Source: Hortaea werneckii (lineage: Eukaryota > Ascomycota > Dothideomycetes > Mycosphaerellales > Teratosphaeriaceae). From it: DNA of 64,000 nt. Of this stretch, positions 41,267 through 52,798 are shown one piece after another. The DNA lies in NCBI GenBank assembly GCA_037044905.1, contig JBAOKB010000124.1, positions 1 to 64,000 on the forward strand. The letters run 5' to 3'. Numbering within the stretch: position 1 is the first letter of the stretch; every line of letters begins with the position of its first letter. Made by a program: the position numbers and the translations under genes. The notes beneath the pieces are model-generated. The model worked only from the letters and a program-made list of their open reading frames with translations. It ran no database searches and was not told the origin of the DNA.

Positions 41267-43511
41267 CGCCACTATAATCTGCACCGCCTGAAAACCCTCG
41301 AAGAGCAAGAAAAGCGATGCATTTTAATCTTTCTGCGGATGTAAGCTTGCTCTATCCTCCCTTGTTCGTCCTCGTTCAATACGCCAGGCGCGCCTGTTGT
41401 TCGCTTGCTGCCTCCAACATTTGCTCTATCTGCATAGAGGCGGACAATAGTACCACAGTACGAGCTGGATCGTCAACAAATCACGTTTTCTCCCCTGCAT
41501 CTGGCCAGATACTGGCGACGAGGACGATCGCTAACGAGACCCTTCACATTCCAGGTTACGAGCTCGATCCGAGGAAAGCGAGGAGTGGATACGAGGTCGT
41601 CATACTCACCCTCTTGCAGAAGCTGCGCTTGCTAGATGATTGAAGACGGGAAGAGAAGACGATCGAAATCGTTTTGATGGGCTCGCGGCTTGCCCACCTT
41701 TCCAATCGTGAGAACAAGGCACCGGGTTGACACAACCTTTCTGTTTTTAAGAATGGCGTTACTGGAGACTTTTCACACCTGCATTCCGATCTCTGCTGAT
41801 TGAGACGGTGGAGGATGGCAGGATTTCTTTTCATATTTGTGTGCATGCATGATACCCCTTTTACTCATCGCTTACCCTGTTCGCACTGGCATTGGGTCTA
41901 ATCATGCCCTCTTCGCTTTCTACTGGTTTGTTTTAGCGTGGGAGTTTTGTGGGATATGGGGGAAGGGGAAAAGAGAGCATGTATACTGTTGCTACCACGA
42001 ATACGAGCTTATTCTGATCGTCGAAGTTGTCGGTGGCTTTGCGTGGAGAGAATCCCAAAGCTGAACGTTTCGAGAGGACTTCATGCCTCTTTTCAAGATT
42101 TATCCGTTTGGAGATAGTCCAAGCTACCGCCTCCTCCATACAGTCCAGCCTCAGGATCATTCGTTCGTAGAAGAACGCCATGTCATCGCTGAATAACCAC
42201 TGTCAGGCGTGCGCAGAGAGATTAGATGGGAAGCGGATATGATACGACAATGCGATGAGACCGTGTGCCAGGCGTCATGGAAGCATGTCAATTGAATTCT
42301 ATTCATGCATACGAACTGAGAAGGTGTCGTGTCTTATCCTCTCCTTCGGGGCCCTTTCAAGTGATTCGCATGTTCTGAACAGACGAGACAAACAATCCCA
42401 ACATTAGTGTTGGCGCAGGTAAGTTAAGTGATGTAGTCCTTCCAATCACTATGTCTTTTAACACGGTATTAGATAAGCATTCAAGAGCAAACACCAAGGG
42501 CTCCTATACGAGCGATGGCTATGCTGGTCCGAGATCTGGATGCAGGTGGAGTCGTCGGGGGGGCGAAGGGGCCCAGAATTGTGATCGGGCGGGACGTGCC
42601 GTTTCCAGGACCCAGACTTCACTCCACACACTCTCTCTGCCAACAGTGGCCCTGTGGCCCTTTACGGTGGCCCTGTGGCCTTTCGGCTGGAGGTGAGATG
42701 TGATCGCGGCAATTCAAGAAGAACCATTGAGTCAAACGCTCTCGGTCCGTCATGGCAACCCGTCGAATGCTCAAGATTCGACTGTGCCAATGGCTTGCAT
42801 TCGTTCAGGACTTGCGCTGTTGGGTGACCACCGCCATCGAGGCGATATCGGAACAGTGACATATTCCCGCACGAATCGAACAAGCTTCAAATGGGGATAT
42901 ACTGACAGAGTTTCGACTAGGTCGGACCGTAACGTATTGTAGGAGCTCTTCTCGCTCGCGTCACAGCAGCCCGGCTTCATCATGAGTAGAAGATGTCTAC
43001 TACGATCAGATGACCATTCTCCATTGTGGTAACTTGATTAGAGATTTGGAATGGGGTTGTCGCGCCGCCACCCAGCAGGAGAGCAACTTGTCCAGCACTC
43101 GGGAGCCCCAGGATGGTCTGGCGCCATCATGCCCTGCCGGCAGCTTTGTTGGTCCTCTCATCAGTCTTTTCATATGACTCAAGTCCATCCTGATGGTCCG
43201 CGAGTGTCTACTTACGGGTTGCTTGTTAGGACTTGACCAGGTACCTACACAGTCGGCATTTGACTTAGTCGAGGTGCTCGGCATTTGAGATAATTTGCGG
43301 GCCGCACGGGCGAGACTGGATCAAGTCTTGGCATCTGATGTAATGCGCGTTTTAGGTACACTGATGTGTGCCCAGATGGGCGACAATGCCGAAAAGACTA
43401 CCAACTGGATTCAGGCCAATCTGCTGCCGATCGGTGAGCTCGCTGCCGCGGTTGCAATTGAGGTAGGTCCAGCGCGAATCGCGACGGGCGACTGGCTGAA
43501 CCGAGTCCACG
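41267..43511. other. gene-poor intergenic region, 2.2 kb
   Basis: No frame here shows a domain, partner exon or good context; the longest is 108 codons. It includes a 21-bp direct duplication at 42646-42686. It presumably holds the E2 3' UTR and the JJJ1 promoter. I see no RNA gene. Confidence 0.5.
42646..42686. repeat. 21-bp direct duplication (GTGGCCCTGTGGCC)
   Basis: Two adjacent copies starting at 42646 and 42667 share GTGGCCCTGTGGCC and differ only in the spacer (CTTTACG versus TTTCGG). The core itself contains two GTGGCC half-repeats. Non-coding, meaning unknown. Confidence 0.75.
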
Positions 43512-45221
43512 ATGGGTGCCAGCCAGTCGTCAAGCGGCGGAAGTGGCAGCGCAGCGGGAGGCAACGTAAAGACCAGTTATTATGAGCTACTGGGTGTAGA
43601 GAGGCAAGCGAGTGACGATGAGATCAAACGGGCGTATCGTAAAAAGGCCTTAGTCTTGCATCCAGATCGCAACTTTGGTGATGAAGAGCATGCCACCAAG
43701 GTTTTCGCCGAAGTCCAAGCAGCATACGAGGTTCTTTCAGATCCGCAGGAACGAGCGTGGTATGACAGCCACGAGACCGCCATCTTGCGCGGCGACGATC
43801 CAGAAGAATACGAGGGTGCAGTGCCGACCTATGACAATGTTCGAATTACGACCGCAGACGATTTGGCGCGCCTGGTGGGCAAATTCAATAAGAATGTGGA
43901 CTTTTCAGATGCACCATCTGGCTTCTTCGGCTATTTGAGAGAGACGTTTGAGCAGCTGGCGAAGGAAGAAGAGGCAGCTGGGCAATGGAATGGTGTGGAC
44001 GTGCCGGACTACCCATCGTTCGGGCACAAGGATGATAGCTATGAGGATGTGGTCAAAAAGTTCTACAGTGCTTGGTCAAATTTTAGCACTGCAAAGAGTT
44101 TCGCGTGGAAAGACAGATACAGGCTGTCGGAAGCGCCGGATAGATGGTACAGGCGGCGTATGGAGCAGGAGAATGCAAAAGCACGACAAGATGGCAAGCG
44201 AGAGTTCAATGACGCCGTGCGCTCGCTGGTGCAGTTCATAAAGAAGCGAGATCCTCGTTATGTACCTACTACCCAGACGGAAGCTGAGCGGCAAAAGACC
44301 CTGCGTGATGCGGCGCAGGCGCAGGCAGCCAGAGCACGAGCAGCTAACGAGGCAAAGATGAATGATGAAGTCCCCGAATGGACTAAGAGCCGAGAGCCAG
44401 ATCCACTCGCAGAAATGGAGGGCAACTTCGATGAGGAAGAAGATCAAGAGGAAGAAGTGTTTGAGTGCGTAGCATGCAACAAAGTGTTCAAAAGCGAGAA
44501 GCAATGGGAAGCGCACGAGAAGAGCAAGAAGCACCAGAAGGCCATTGCTGCATTGCGGAAGAAGATGCGGAAGGACAATGTTAACTTGGACCTTGTAAGC
44601 GACGGGCCATCCGGTACAGCGACGCCAGACGATCAAGAAGCACAACACCTGAGTGCCAGTGGAGAGATGGTCAACGAACAGGAGGCAGACACGGATCATC
44701 TTTCTGAGGAACACGACGATGACTTTGAAATCATCAGTGAAAAGGGAGGCGACGTCACGGAAAGCTTCGCAGACCTAGCGGAAGATCAGTCGCAGACAAA
44801 ACAAGCTGAGCAGGAGGCATCGGAGGAAGAGACTGAGTCCGAAGATTCCGATTATGCCGATCCCGAAGAAATTCGCAATCGATTGGCCGGAAGCAGCCTC
44901 AAAGACGACAAGGAGGACCATGAAAGCGCTTCAGCAAGCGCTGCAAATGAAGAAAAAGCGGGCAGCGACATAGAGCCGGAAGCAGCCAAGCCGAAGTTGG
45001 GCAAAGCGGCTCAGAAGCGAGCGAAGAAGGCCGCTGCTGCTGCTGAGACTGCTGCGAGCGTTGAAAGCGATGCAAATCACAAGTGTCAAGGCTGTGATGC
45101 TGCCTTCGCCACCAAAACAAGGCTGTTCCAACATCTGAAGGACCACCCTAAGCATGCAACATTGAAGCCGGCTGTCGGCGGTGGTGGTGGTGGTAAGGGC
45201 AAGAAGAAGAGTAAACGATGA
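43512..45221 (+). CDS. JJJ1: J-domain co-chaperone Jjj1, ribosome biogenesis
   Basis: Single exon, 569 aa. A Gly/Ser-rich leader precedes a J domain (about 22-88) with the essential HPD at 50-52 in [10 protein letters not shown] helical middle region follows ([40 protein letters not shown]). Then come a first C2H2 finger ([20 protein letters not shown], near 318-340), a long acidic linker, a second finger near the end ([20 protein letters not shown]) and a basic KGKKKSKR tail. This is the Jjj1 layout. In yeast, Jjj1 stimulates Hsp70 to release Arx1 and recycle Rei1 from late pre-60S particles in the cytosol. Convergent with the MFS gene, with only 61 bp between the stops. Confidence 0.92.
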   Translation: MGASQSSSGGSGSAAGGNVKTSYYELLGVERQASDDEIKRAYRKKALVLHPDRNFGDEEHATKVFAEVQAAYEVLSDPQERAWYDSHETAILRGDDPEEYEGAVPTYDNVRITTADDLARLVGKFNKNVDFSDAPSGFFGYLRETFEQLAKEEEAAGQWNGVDVPDYPSFGHKDDSYEDVVKKFYSAWSNFSTAKSFAWKDRYRLSEAPDRWYRRRMEQENAKARQDGKREFNDAVRSLVQFIKKRDPRYVPTTQTEAERQKTLRDAAQAQAARARAANEAKMNDEVPEWTKSREPDPLAEMEGNFDEEEDQEEEVFECVACNKVFKSEKQWEAHEKSKKHQKAIAALRKKMRKDNVNLDLVSDGPSGTATPDDQEAQHLSASGEMVNEQEADTDHLSEEHDDDFEIISEKGGDVTESFADLAEDQSQTKQAEQEASEEETESEDSDYADPEEIRNRLAGSSLKDDKEDHESASASAANEEKAGSDIEPEAAKPKLGKAAQKRAKKAAAAAETAASVESDANHKCQGCDAAFATKTRLFQHLKDHPKHATLKPAVGGGGGGKGKKKSKR

Positions 45222-45282
45222 ATGTTACAACTCCATAATATCACAGCAGATCTAGCCTTGGCAAGGTACCAATATCTGCTTT

Positions 45283-46877
45283 CTAGTACACCCATCGGAA
45301 TTCCGCACAGGCTGGGCCCTCTCTTAGCCGTTCGGTCGGCACATCTTTTGCCCTCAGCCTCTCGCCCTGTTGGCGATCGCGACGCTTGTTGTCGAAGATC
45401 ATATACGCACCAAGCAAGAGTGTGAGAACAATGCCTGTAGCTCCGAAGGCTGCTGTAGTGACGAGAGCCGGGATGTAATCTGGAGCGTCCTCCGTGCGAA
45501 AGATGTTGGAGCTCACGACTCCCATTACATTGGCAACAGGTACGCCAATCGACGTGAGGAAGACTCGGCGATTTTCGTCGGCGATGTTGTTGTTGTACTG
45601 CAAGGAATGTCAGCAAGAATGGCTTGGTGTGATTCTATCAGACATCTTCTGCGGCGGCTTACCCAAACGTCTAGTAACACTGATGGTGCACTGGTGCCCC
45701 ATGTCATCATGAAGCAAGCGAAGTATGCGATCTGCAACTCGCTTTCGACATCAATAGCAGCATAGATGACCATGCCGCAGAAGGTGAAGAGGAAGCCCAG
45801 GGCAATGAACGGGAAGCGCCATCTCGTCAAATCCGAAGCGTAGCCCAATATCAGCAGCATCACGGCACCACTGATATTGGGAGCTACGGTGTAGAGATTG
45901 GTCTTGATGGTTGAGTACCCGAGCCTTGCAACGATTTGCGGCAGGAACAGCGAGACTGATTGTAGCGGTATGCCCAGACACACTTCAATAGCTAATATCA
46001 CCCAGCTTGTTCCATGTTTCATGATCTTGACCGCCTGTCCCAGCTTGAACTTCTCTTCCACGACTGCCGAACTGTCGACCTGAATCCGGTAGAAAGCGAG
46101 TTTCTTCTCTTCTTCGTTCAGGAACCACGCCGTCGCAGCCGAGCGCGGGAGGAAGATGTAGGCTACAACAGCCATGCACATCGTCAAAGATCCCTCAATG
46201 ACGAAGAGATACTTCCAGTGAAAGATACTCCCGCCATCAATCTGGAACGTCCCGAAGGCAAGCAGGCCACCGAATGCATAGGCGATGCTGGAAGCCGCAT
46301 AGAAAATGGCAAGGCGTCTGGCCAGTTCGCCACGTCGATAGAACATGGTCTGGTAATAGATGACCAAGGGGAAGAAAGCCGACTCCGCCATACCCAGAAA
46401 CCAGCGCAAGGCCATGAGCCCGCTCCAATTGTACACGGCGACCACCAGCAGCGTCATGGTCCCGAACGTGAACATCATGCACGGCAGCACTCGACTCGGC
46501 CCGTACATCTTGCCCAGGATGCCCAGGAAGGGCGCCGTGAGCACGTACGGCACGAAGAAGATGGATAGAAGGATGTTGTACTTGTTCGTCCCTGCGAAAC
46601 CTAGATCTTCTTCTAGCCCGGCCGTCTTGGCGTTGCCTAGGTTGCTTTTGTCTAGGGAGTTGAAGAGGTACATCATCGCTAGCAAGGGGAGGACACGGAG
46701 GTCGAATTTCCAGACAAGCGCGCGCTCTGCCTTTTCGGAGATCGTGAAGGTCTCGCCATCTTCGCCCGTGATGATCGTGTTGCCTTGGGCGTCCGATGTG
46801 ATGGAGGTTGTGCGATTGAGTTCCACAGAGGGGGTTTTGCCGTCGATGTCGGGTACTTTGCTGTCTGTGACCGTCAT
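45283..46877 (-). CDS. MFS transporter, anion:cation symporter (ACS/Dal5-type) family
   Basis: Two exons on the minus strand, 46877-45663 and 45597-45283, with a 65-nt GTAAGC...CAG intron (LLDVW-YNNNIADENRR). The product is 509 aa. The open frame extends upstream, but its first codon there is not ATG, so I take the ATG at 46877. Signatures of the ACS family are visible: YLFNSLDKSNLGNAKTAGL in TM1/loop, FFVPYVLTAPFLGILGK and GMAESAFFPLVIYYQTMFY. Twelve membrane segments are predicted. Characterised fungal relatives import allantoate, nicotinate, pantothenate or similar carboxylates with protons. The substrate is not readable here. The N-terminus (about 65 residues) and the basic C-terminus are cytosolic. 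Confidence 0.9.
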
Positions 46878-48645
46878 GTTGGATTGACTTAGGTTAGTGC
46901 CGTCTAACCAGGCTCCTCGAGAATGCACTTCAGGTCGGAAAGAAGTTACTGCAAGAGGAATGAATGCTGCCTACTGGCATACAGCACCTAGGTTTTTCTA
47001 TGTAGCGTCGAACGTTGAGGGGATATATTCTTTCCCTTGCACAACGTAGAAAATCGGAAGCATGTTGAAGATAAGAAACAGTGTGTCATTTCGTCCGACT
47101 GAGTCTAATCCTACCACTGTAACATGCATCCGGATATGCATACCAAAAGGCGCAATGGTGGCGATAGAAAATGTACGCTCCCCCGTCGGCGTATGCATCT
47201 CTTATCTTGACACCCCGCCGATCTTCACAGCTTCAGGCAAAGCTGCAGTTCCTTCTTGGCACTCTATACTTCGCAGCCTGGTCCATACTAGGATGCTGCT
47301 AACATTTTCGCTCGTATTCCTACATATTGATACATAGTACCCATGCCGTGCCTGATAGCTTTCGGAGCTTTTTGGAAGTTAATGCGATTCGGACCGACAT
47401 GCGGACTTTGTCTACGAGAGCTTGTCACCCATAGGCTTCCGTACTTCTTTATCTCTTGGAGCTTGGCGTTGTGGAGGAAGGGGCTTACGAAATGCTATCA
47501 TGTTTTGGCACAGAGATAACGACGAAAACTCTCGGAGAATCAAAGGATAGCTACCTTTCCATGGTGTCCGCCAAGGAGCAAGAGACTTGGGTCAAGGATT
47601 TGATGTATAGGTCAAGCAATGGGTAGCATTCTAGCTTCAGGCCTCGAGACGAGCATCACAGCGCCCTTCATCCAATGAATTGGGGTTTGTTATGAATGTT
47701 AATGCTCTAAAGAATACGGATATCATGTTCAAATGCTTCTTCCAACCCAGTCCGCCCCACCAATCGACATGGCGCTTGTATGGAATCCTGTCGCGGGAGT
47801 TCACCCTGCGAAAGAATCTGACATTTGAGTTGAACGTGGCTTTCACGGCTCCAGCCATCCCAATTCACCAAATTCATCCTTTTGAGATGGGGCTTATTAT
47901 AAGGTAGAGATCGAGGTGGTATGGGAATAGCAGTGACCAACAGGATTGTATTGACCTTCTTCCATGTGCTATGAGAGTCGAACTTGTGGACTGGAGTGCT
48001 TTGATGAATTTGCTGACACTAGAGGCTCGTGTATGGTCGAAGATACAAGTGAGAATGGAGTATCCACTTTGCAGGCGTCCTATCAAGATCAGGATATCGT
48101 TATCGTTCGCAACAAAGTGAATGCTACACTCACACACAAGCATGCACACGACAGAATCGAATGTTGCGCTCACGTACTACAGCATCAGCCGACTTCTCAA
48201 ATCCTGCAAGCTTCCCAAGGCAACTGTCAGGCGAGCCAGATGAAGGTCGAGTGAAGGATTGCGGGGTCTTGGCGCTCTCGGCGTGTCATTGGTTAGCCCG
48301 GAACTCCAGAAACGCGGCAGGATCAACAGACTATGCGCATACGCACACACTCCGTCCTTACATCCTCGGCATCAAGATCATTCTTACGACAAGACACCAC
48401 ACTTCGCACGTTTGTTTGTAGAACACGCATAAAAGAGCGCGCTTGCGACAATTGAGAACGGTTCTTGGAGACAGCGCTGCACTTACCTATCGCGGAAGGC
48501 ACAGCTAGTGCCAAGCCTAGCGTCGACATTACCGGACCCACTCGACACAAAGCTTCTCGTCACTTACTACCCTCCACTCCAAAACCCATCAGCCCGCTAC
48601 ATAAACCTCATCACCCCAACCTACGTCCCACGTTCCATCATAATA
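46878..48645. other. gene-poor intergenic region, 1.8 kb
   Basis: Between divergent starts (minus 46877, plus 48646). Frames of up to 100 codons are featureless and I call none. A TATA-like CATAAAAG lies at 48428-48435, 211 bp before the next ATG. No RNA gene recognised. Confidence 0.5.
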
Positions 48646-48942
48646 ATGGGAAGCAAGCCCTGGGCAATCCCCGTGGGCATCTTCGCCGCCCTAATCGTGC
48701 TCGGCTTCGGCTTCGTCTGGTGGTTCTTCCCCCGCTTCTGGCTCAAAGGCATCCGTTCGGACATGAAGGAGCGCGACGAGAACAATATCGCTATGGATGC
48801 GCCGCGCGGGATGATGATTACGGATCCTGAGACGGGCGAGAGAAGGAAGCCGACGTTGGAGGAGCGGGTCCAGGCCATTCATGCTGCGAGGGCTCAGGGC
48901 CAGTCTGTGGTGGTTGATCGGGGGGATGCGGAGCGTGCTTGA
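48646..48942 (+). CDS. small single-pass membrane protein (98 aa), unknown
   Basis: The frame is open from 48508. The region upstream of the ATG at 48646 is polar and proline-rich, while the protein from this ATG begins MGSKPWAIPVGIFAALIVLG, a membrane segment (about residues 5-30) flanked by KGIRSDMKERDENN. The rest (NIAMDAPRGMMITDPETGER, TLEERVQAIHAARAQ) looks like a short cytosolic domain with a terminal helix. I do not recognise it. The compact hydrophobic start and continuous polar C-terminus suggest a real small membrane protein, possibly of the ER or mitochondria. Confidence 0.7.
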   Translation: MGSKPWAIPVGIFAALIVLGFGFVWWFFPRFWLKGIRSDMKERDENNIAMDAPRGMMITDPETGERRKPTLEERVQAIHAARAQGQSVVVDRGDAERA

Positions 48943-49316
48943 TGCATGTTGAGAGTGAGCGCGGTTGCTTAATGTTATCGGACAATTAGGGTCGATTTGT
49001 CGGTGTTGCGGTGCATAAGAGGGGACATGAGGTTAAAGGAAGGCGCTTGTTTCATTCTTGGGCTGGCAGCATGGGTTGCATCAACAGACAGTGGCATGTA
49101 AGCGAGCTCAATACACGAAATCACTGCTACATTCAAAACGGTTTAAATGGCATGAGATGAATTCGTGTGTACCCGTCGTACCTAGCTTCTCAACCAACGC
49201 CTCGCTCACAGCACTTTTTTTCAGGACAGAGGGCCGCCAATAAAGCACCTCAGCCCGTTGGGTATCATCGCATAATGTTGAATTCCTCAATCTTCGTCCC
49301 AGATTCTCTGCTTCCA
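48943..49316. other. convergent intergenic region, 374 bp
   Basis: Between the small membrane protein and the PSS 3' end. Nothing recognised. Confidence 0.5.
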
Positions 49317-50171
49317 CTATGGCTTCGGCACGTGCAGCGTCTTACTCACCATGCAGCATCCGTGTGCCAAGAACAGTCCAACCACCGGGTGCATCTCCAG
49401 CAAAGTACCTTGCATGATCGTGCCGAGAGGGATGTTCTCCTCAATCCAGCTTTGTGAGACCCAGAATGCCATCAAAGCTGCGATGCTCAAGCTCGTCGGG
49501 ATCGGGAGACCTTCGAAATAGGCTGCCTTGCCTGATGCATCCTTCGGTACGTTGCCAGTCGTGACGTTGAAGCGCGCGAGACGTGCGAGGCCGGAGAGAA
49601 CGAAGCAGGTGAGCAGGAATTGGTCGAGGTAGGTGCGCATGCCGAGCGCGAAAGCACACATAGCTGGTGCGCAGCCGAAGGAGATCTGAATTTACTGTCA
49701 GCGCCCTGGGGACTCACCAACCAGTCTGGGAAAGAGGCGACCTACCAAATCCGCTAGCGAATCTAGCTCTTGGCCCATCAAGCTGCTCTTGTTCCTCCAC
49801 CTTGCCACTTTCCCGTCGAAGAAGTCGAAGAATAGGCCGAAGGGCATGAAGCCTAGCGCGATCCAAATGTCGGCGGTCTGGCCGCGTGGCGAGATGAGGT
49901 AGCGCATGGAAGACATGATGGACATGACGCCGCAGAAGCCGTTCATGAGCGTGATCAGGTCGGCAAGGTGGTAGGCGCGGATCATGGAGAAGTGGCCCGG
50001 GTTAGGTGAGCTTAGTAGCCGGGCTTGCTTGTCTTGCGCTGTAGAGCCATTGTCAGTTGTGCTGGTCGACCGTAGCTCGGTAGTGAAGTTTATCATACAT
50101 CCTTCTTGTCCGGCCGGCTTTGAAGCCTTCTCGGCGCCATTGGGCATTCCGGTACCCGCTCTCTTAGACAT
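49317..50171 (-). CDS. CHO1: CDP-diacylglycerol-serine O-phosphatidyltransferase (phosphatidylserine synthase)
   Basis: Two exons on the minus strand, 50171-49746 and 49685-49317, with a 60-nt GTAGGT...CAG intron ([16 protein letters not shown]). The product is 264 aa. The CDP-alcohol phosphatidyltransferase signature is complete: [20 protein letters not shown] followed by LAD, so DG-x2-AR-x8-G-x3-D-x3-D. Several membrane segments are seen, and [15 protein letters not shown] and FEGLPIPTS are typical of eukaryotic Pss1/Cho1. The enzyme makes phosphatidylserine from CDP-DAG and serine in the ER. The open frame continues upstream to 50363 without an ATG, so the ATG at 50171 is preferred. The last residues ([11 protein letters not shown]) include an apparent GTGAGT donor within coding sequence; family resemblance shows it is exonic. 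Confidence 0.92.
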
Positions 50172-50833
50172 GTTGGAGTTGTTGTTGACAATGTTCGTAT
50201 CGTTGGTGCTTCGAGATGATGATTGCGATAGCTGGGAGGAGCGAGATATGCCGGTACCAGCTGCCAGAGAATAGACACTTAGGTTGCGGATGGGGCAGTG
50301 TTGTGTAGTTGATATGATGATTCGCTGGCCTCGCGGTGTTTTGAACTTGGCTTGAATCGTCACTGCCGGCCGGCTCTTGATGTTTCCTGTTCTGGTGCGG
50401 ACCTTGCGACGTCATCGGAAACTTTAAACTGAGGCACGTGACTGCGCGACTCCCGGCAATGGCTGTGACCGCTCGACCCGCCACCCGCCACACCTTATTG
50501 GCCCCGTCATGTTATCTGAGCCAATGACCTGATCACATGCACCGCCCCTGGCAGGTGCATTGATTCCATGAAACAATCCAAGTTGCGACCATGGCCGTAC
50601 TTTAGACTGAAAGTTGGTTGACTGGCTATCGTCTCGTCTTTGAACAATCATATTCCCTTTGCCAGGCTATCACCTACCATATAGAGACAACTAGCATTCC
50701 TGCTAGACCCGCACCGATTGCAGCTCGAAACCTAAAGCCGTTGCCTTCGACGGTCTCTCCGATGGCCGCACACGATTATAAGGACCTCCATCGCTCCGTG
50801 GGAATTGGCTGGTCGGACTCTATAGCATCAAAA
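50172..50833. promoter_or_regulatory. divergent promoter region PSS / RNase T2
   Basis: 662 bp between opposite starts. An additional in-frame ATG at 50762 exists upstream of the RNase start chosen here. No named element recognised. Confidence 0.45.
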
Positions 50834-52393
50834 ATGCCTTCTGTGCGCTCTCTATCTGGCTTCGCCGTCTCTGCTCTCGGCAATGCCCAATCCGTCCTCA
50901 GCCTGAACAGCCCGTTTGCAAGACAGACGAGCAGCAGTGCTTCGGCAACATGCCCCGACCCCCAATTGTCTTGCCACAACACTTCCGTAGTAGAGAACCT
51001 ATGCTGCTTCAACTCTCCTGGTGGCTCGCTATTGCAGACGCAATTCTGGGACACCGATCCGGTGGTCGGTCCCTCGGACTCATGGACCATTCACGGACTA
51101 TGGTATGAGGTGTTGTGTCGACTACGTAAGCCTGTCACTTAGCTAACAGAGGCAGGCCTGACAACTGCGATGGATCGTATGATGCCAATTGCGACGACTC
51201 ACGTGCATACACCAACATAACCGCCATTCTTAATGCCGCCGGTCGTAGTGACTTGGTGGATTACATGCAGACTTGTATGTCGTGGGCAGCATGACAAAAC
51301 CCAGAACTATCATTGCTAACAGATCATTCCAGATTGGCAATCAAACTCAGGCTCTGCCGAGACCTTCTGGGAGCACGAGTGGAGCAAGCACGGGACTTGT
51401 ATTTCGACTCTTGACCCAGATTGCTACACCGACTATCAGCCAACGGAGGAAGTCCCGGACTTCTTCAACCGCACCGTCAGCTTGTTCAAGTCTCTGCCGA
51501 CCTATGAGTGGTTGAAGGAGGCTGGCATTACGCCCAGCTCTAGTGCCACCTACACCGCCGCCGAAATCCAGGATGCCTTGTCCTCGAACCGCGGTGGGCA
51601 CGAGGTCTATCTCGGATGCTACAGCGGCAACATTCTAGATGAAGTGTGGTACTTTTTCAACATTGCCGGTTCGCTGCAGAATGGAGATTTTAAGCCTGCA
51701 GACCCACTTGCCGATTCCTCTTGCCCAAGTACTGGCATCCGTTACTTGCCCAAGAATGGCGGTGGTGGTGGTGGCGGCGGCGGAGCAAACCCGACATCTA
51801 CCGCTACATCCACCGCTGCACCGACTGCCACCGGCGAGCCCTTCAGCGGGTCTGGTTACTTGAACGTGGTCACGGGCGGCTCGAAGGAAGGCTGCATCAT
51901 CTCTGCTGGAACCTGGTACACGAGCGGCACCTGCGCAACCTTCGACGCAACCTCTTCAGGCGACGGCGACTTCACACTCACAAGCAGCAAAGGCAACTGC
52001 GCCATCTCCGACGGCGCTCTGACCTGCGGGTCATCGGTGAGCAGCGCGACTGCCTTCTCCTCTGACGGTTCACGACTAGTGTACAACGGGGAGGACACCT
52101 TCTACGCGGACGGCGTACCCAGTGGGACTAAGCAGGGCACGGTGTACACCGACGACAGCAGCCACGATACTAGCTTGACGATCCAGTGGCAGACTAGGTA
52201 AGGGAGATGGCCTTCCTTGAATAAATTCTTAGACTAGATGGAGAAATCTATGTTCATTAGACTAACCAGTGTGTCGTTTTCTTAAAGTTCGACGAGTTCA
52301 AACAATAGTACTTCCGGGGCGGCGGGCGGCAAGAAGTCGAGTTTCGTAGGTTATGCGGTCTACTTGATCCCGGTGGGTTGGACTTTCTTGTAG
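50834..52393 (+). CDS. secreted ribonuclease T2, with a probable extra C-terminal anchor exon
   Basis: Exons 50834-51102, 51156-51274, 51333-52197 and, by my reading, 52288-52393; the full form is 452 aa. If the last intron is retained, translation stops at 52199-52201 (418 aa). RNase T2 active-site motifs are complete: WTIHGLWP (CAS I) and EHEWSKHGTC (CAS II). Eight early cysteines, a Gly run and a Thr/Ser/Ala linker lead to a C-terminal domain (residues about 315-415, GSGYLNVVTG to DTSLTIQWQT). The extra exon encodes SGAAGGKKSSFVGYAVYLIP plus VGWTFL, shaped like a GPI or membrane anchor. Start chosen at 50834, giving MPSVRSLSGFAVSALGNAQS as a weak signal peptide. The enzyme cleaves RNA via 2',3'-cyclic phosphates. 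Confidence 0.85.
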
Positions 52394-52798
52394 TGTTCCC
52401 TTGCAGCTAAGGAGACTGCACTGTAAGTTGCGCAGAGATTGCTTCAATTTCGATCGATTTTCATAGGATAACGACTACTTGTAGTCTTGGTATTATGTCC
52501 GCGTGAATAGAGCGCTTCGGTCGGTTAAGCGATTCTTCCCGCGCGTTGTCGAAGACCCCCTGCAAGCTGGTGAGCCTGATTGAACAACTGATTTGGCGGC
52601 TTCGCCGCAACCAAGCGTGGCGTGGCTGCCTGCACTAGACTCAAATGGTCATCTCGCCTGTACCTTGTGCGTTGGCGAGCGAGGTGCTCAGCCTCAGAAC
52701 CCCGAGCTATCAGCCTTGCAGCGGTCACTCTTCAGACTTGACCTCCGCTTGCCTCAGTATTTTCTTTTTACCCCAGGTCTTGCCTTAGATTCTTTGCC
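52394..52798. other. intergenic, 405 bp
   Basis: Between two plus-strand genes; promoter of the ankyrin gene. Nothing else recognised. Confidence 0.5.

Noticed and set aside
41317..41643. 108-codon frame after the E2 gene
   Set aside because: Follows the E2 stop, likely 3' UTR; no motif.
44076..44714. 212-codon minus-strand frame with hydrophobic runs
   Set aside because: Antisense to the acidic JJJ1 linker; hydrophobicity is the complement of Glu/Lys codons.
49320..49360. GTGAGT donor near the PSS 3' end
   Set aside because: Reading through gives the [10 protein letters not shown] end typical of the family, so it is coding.
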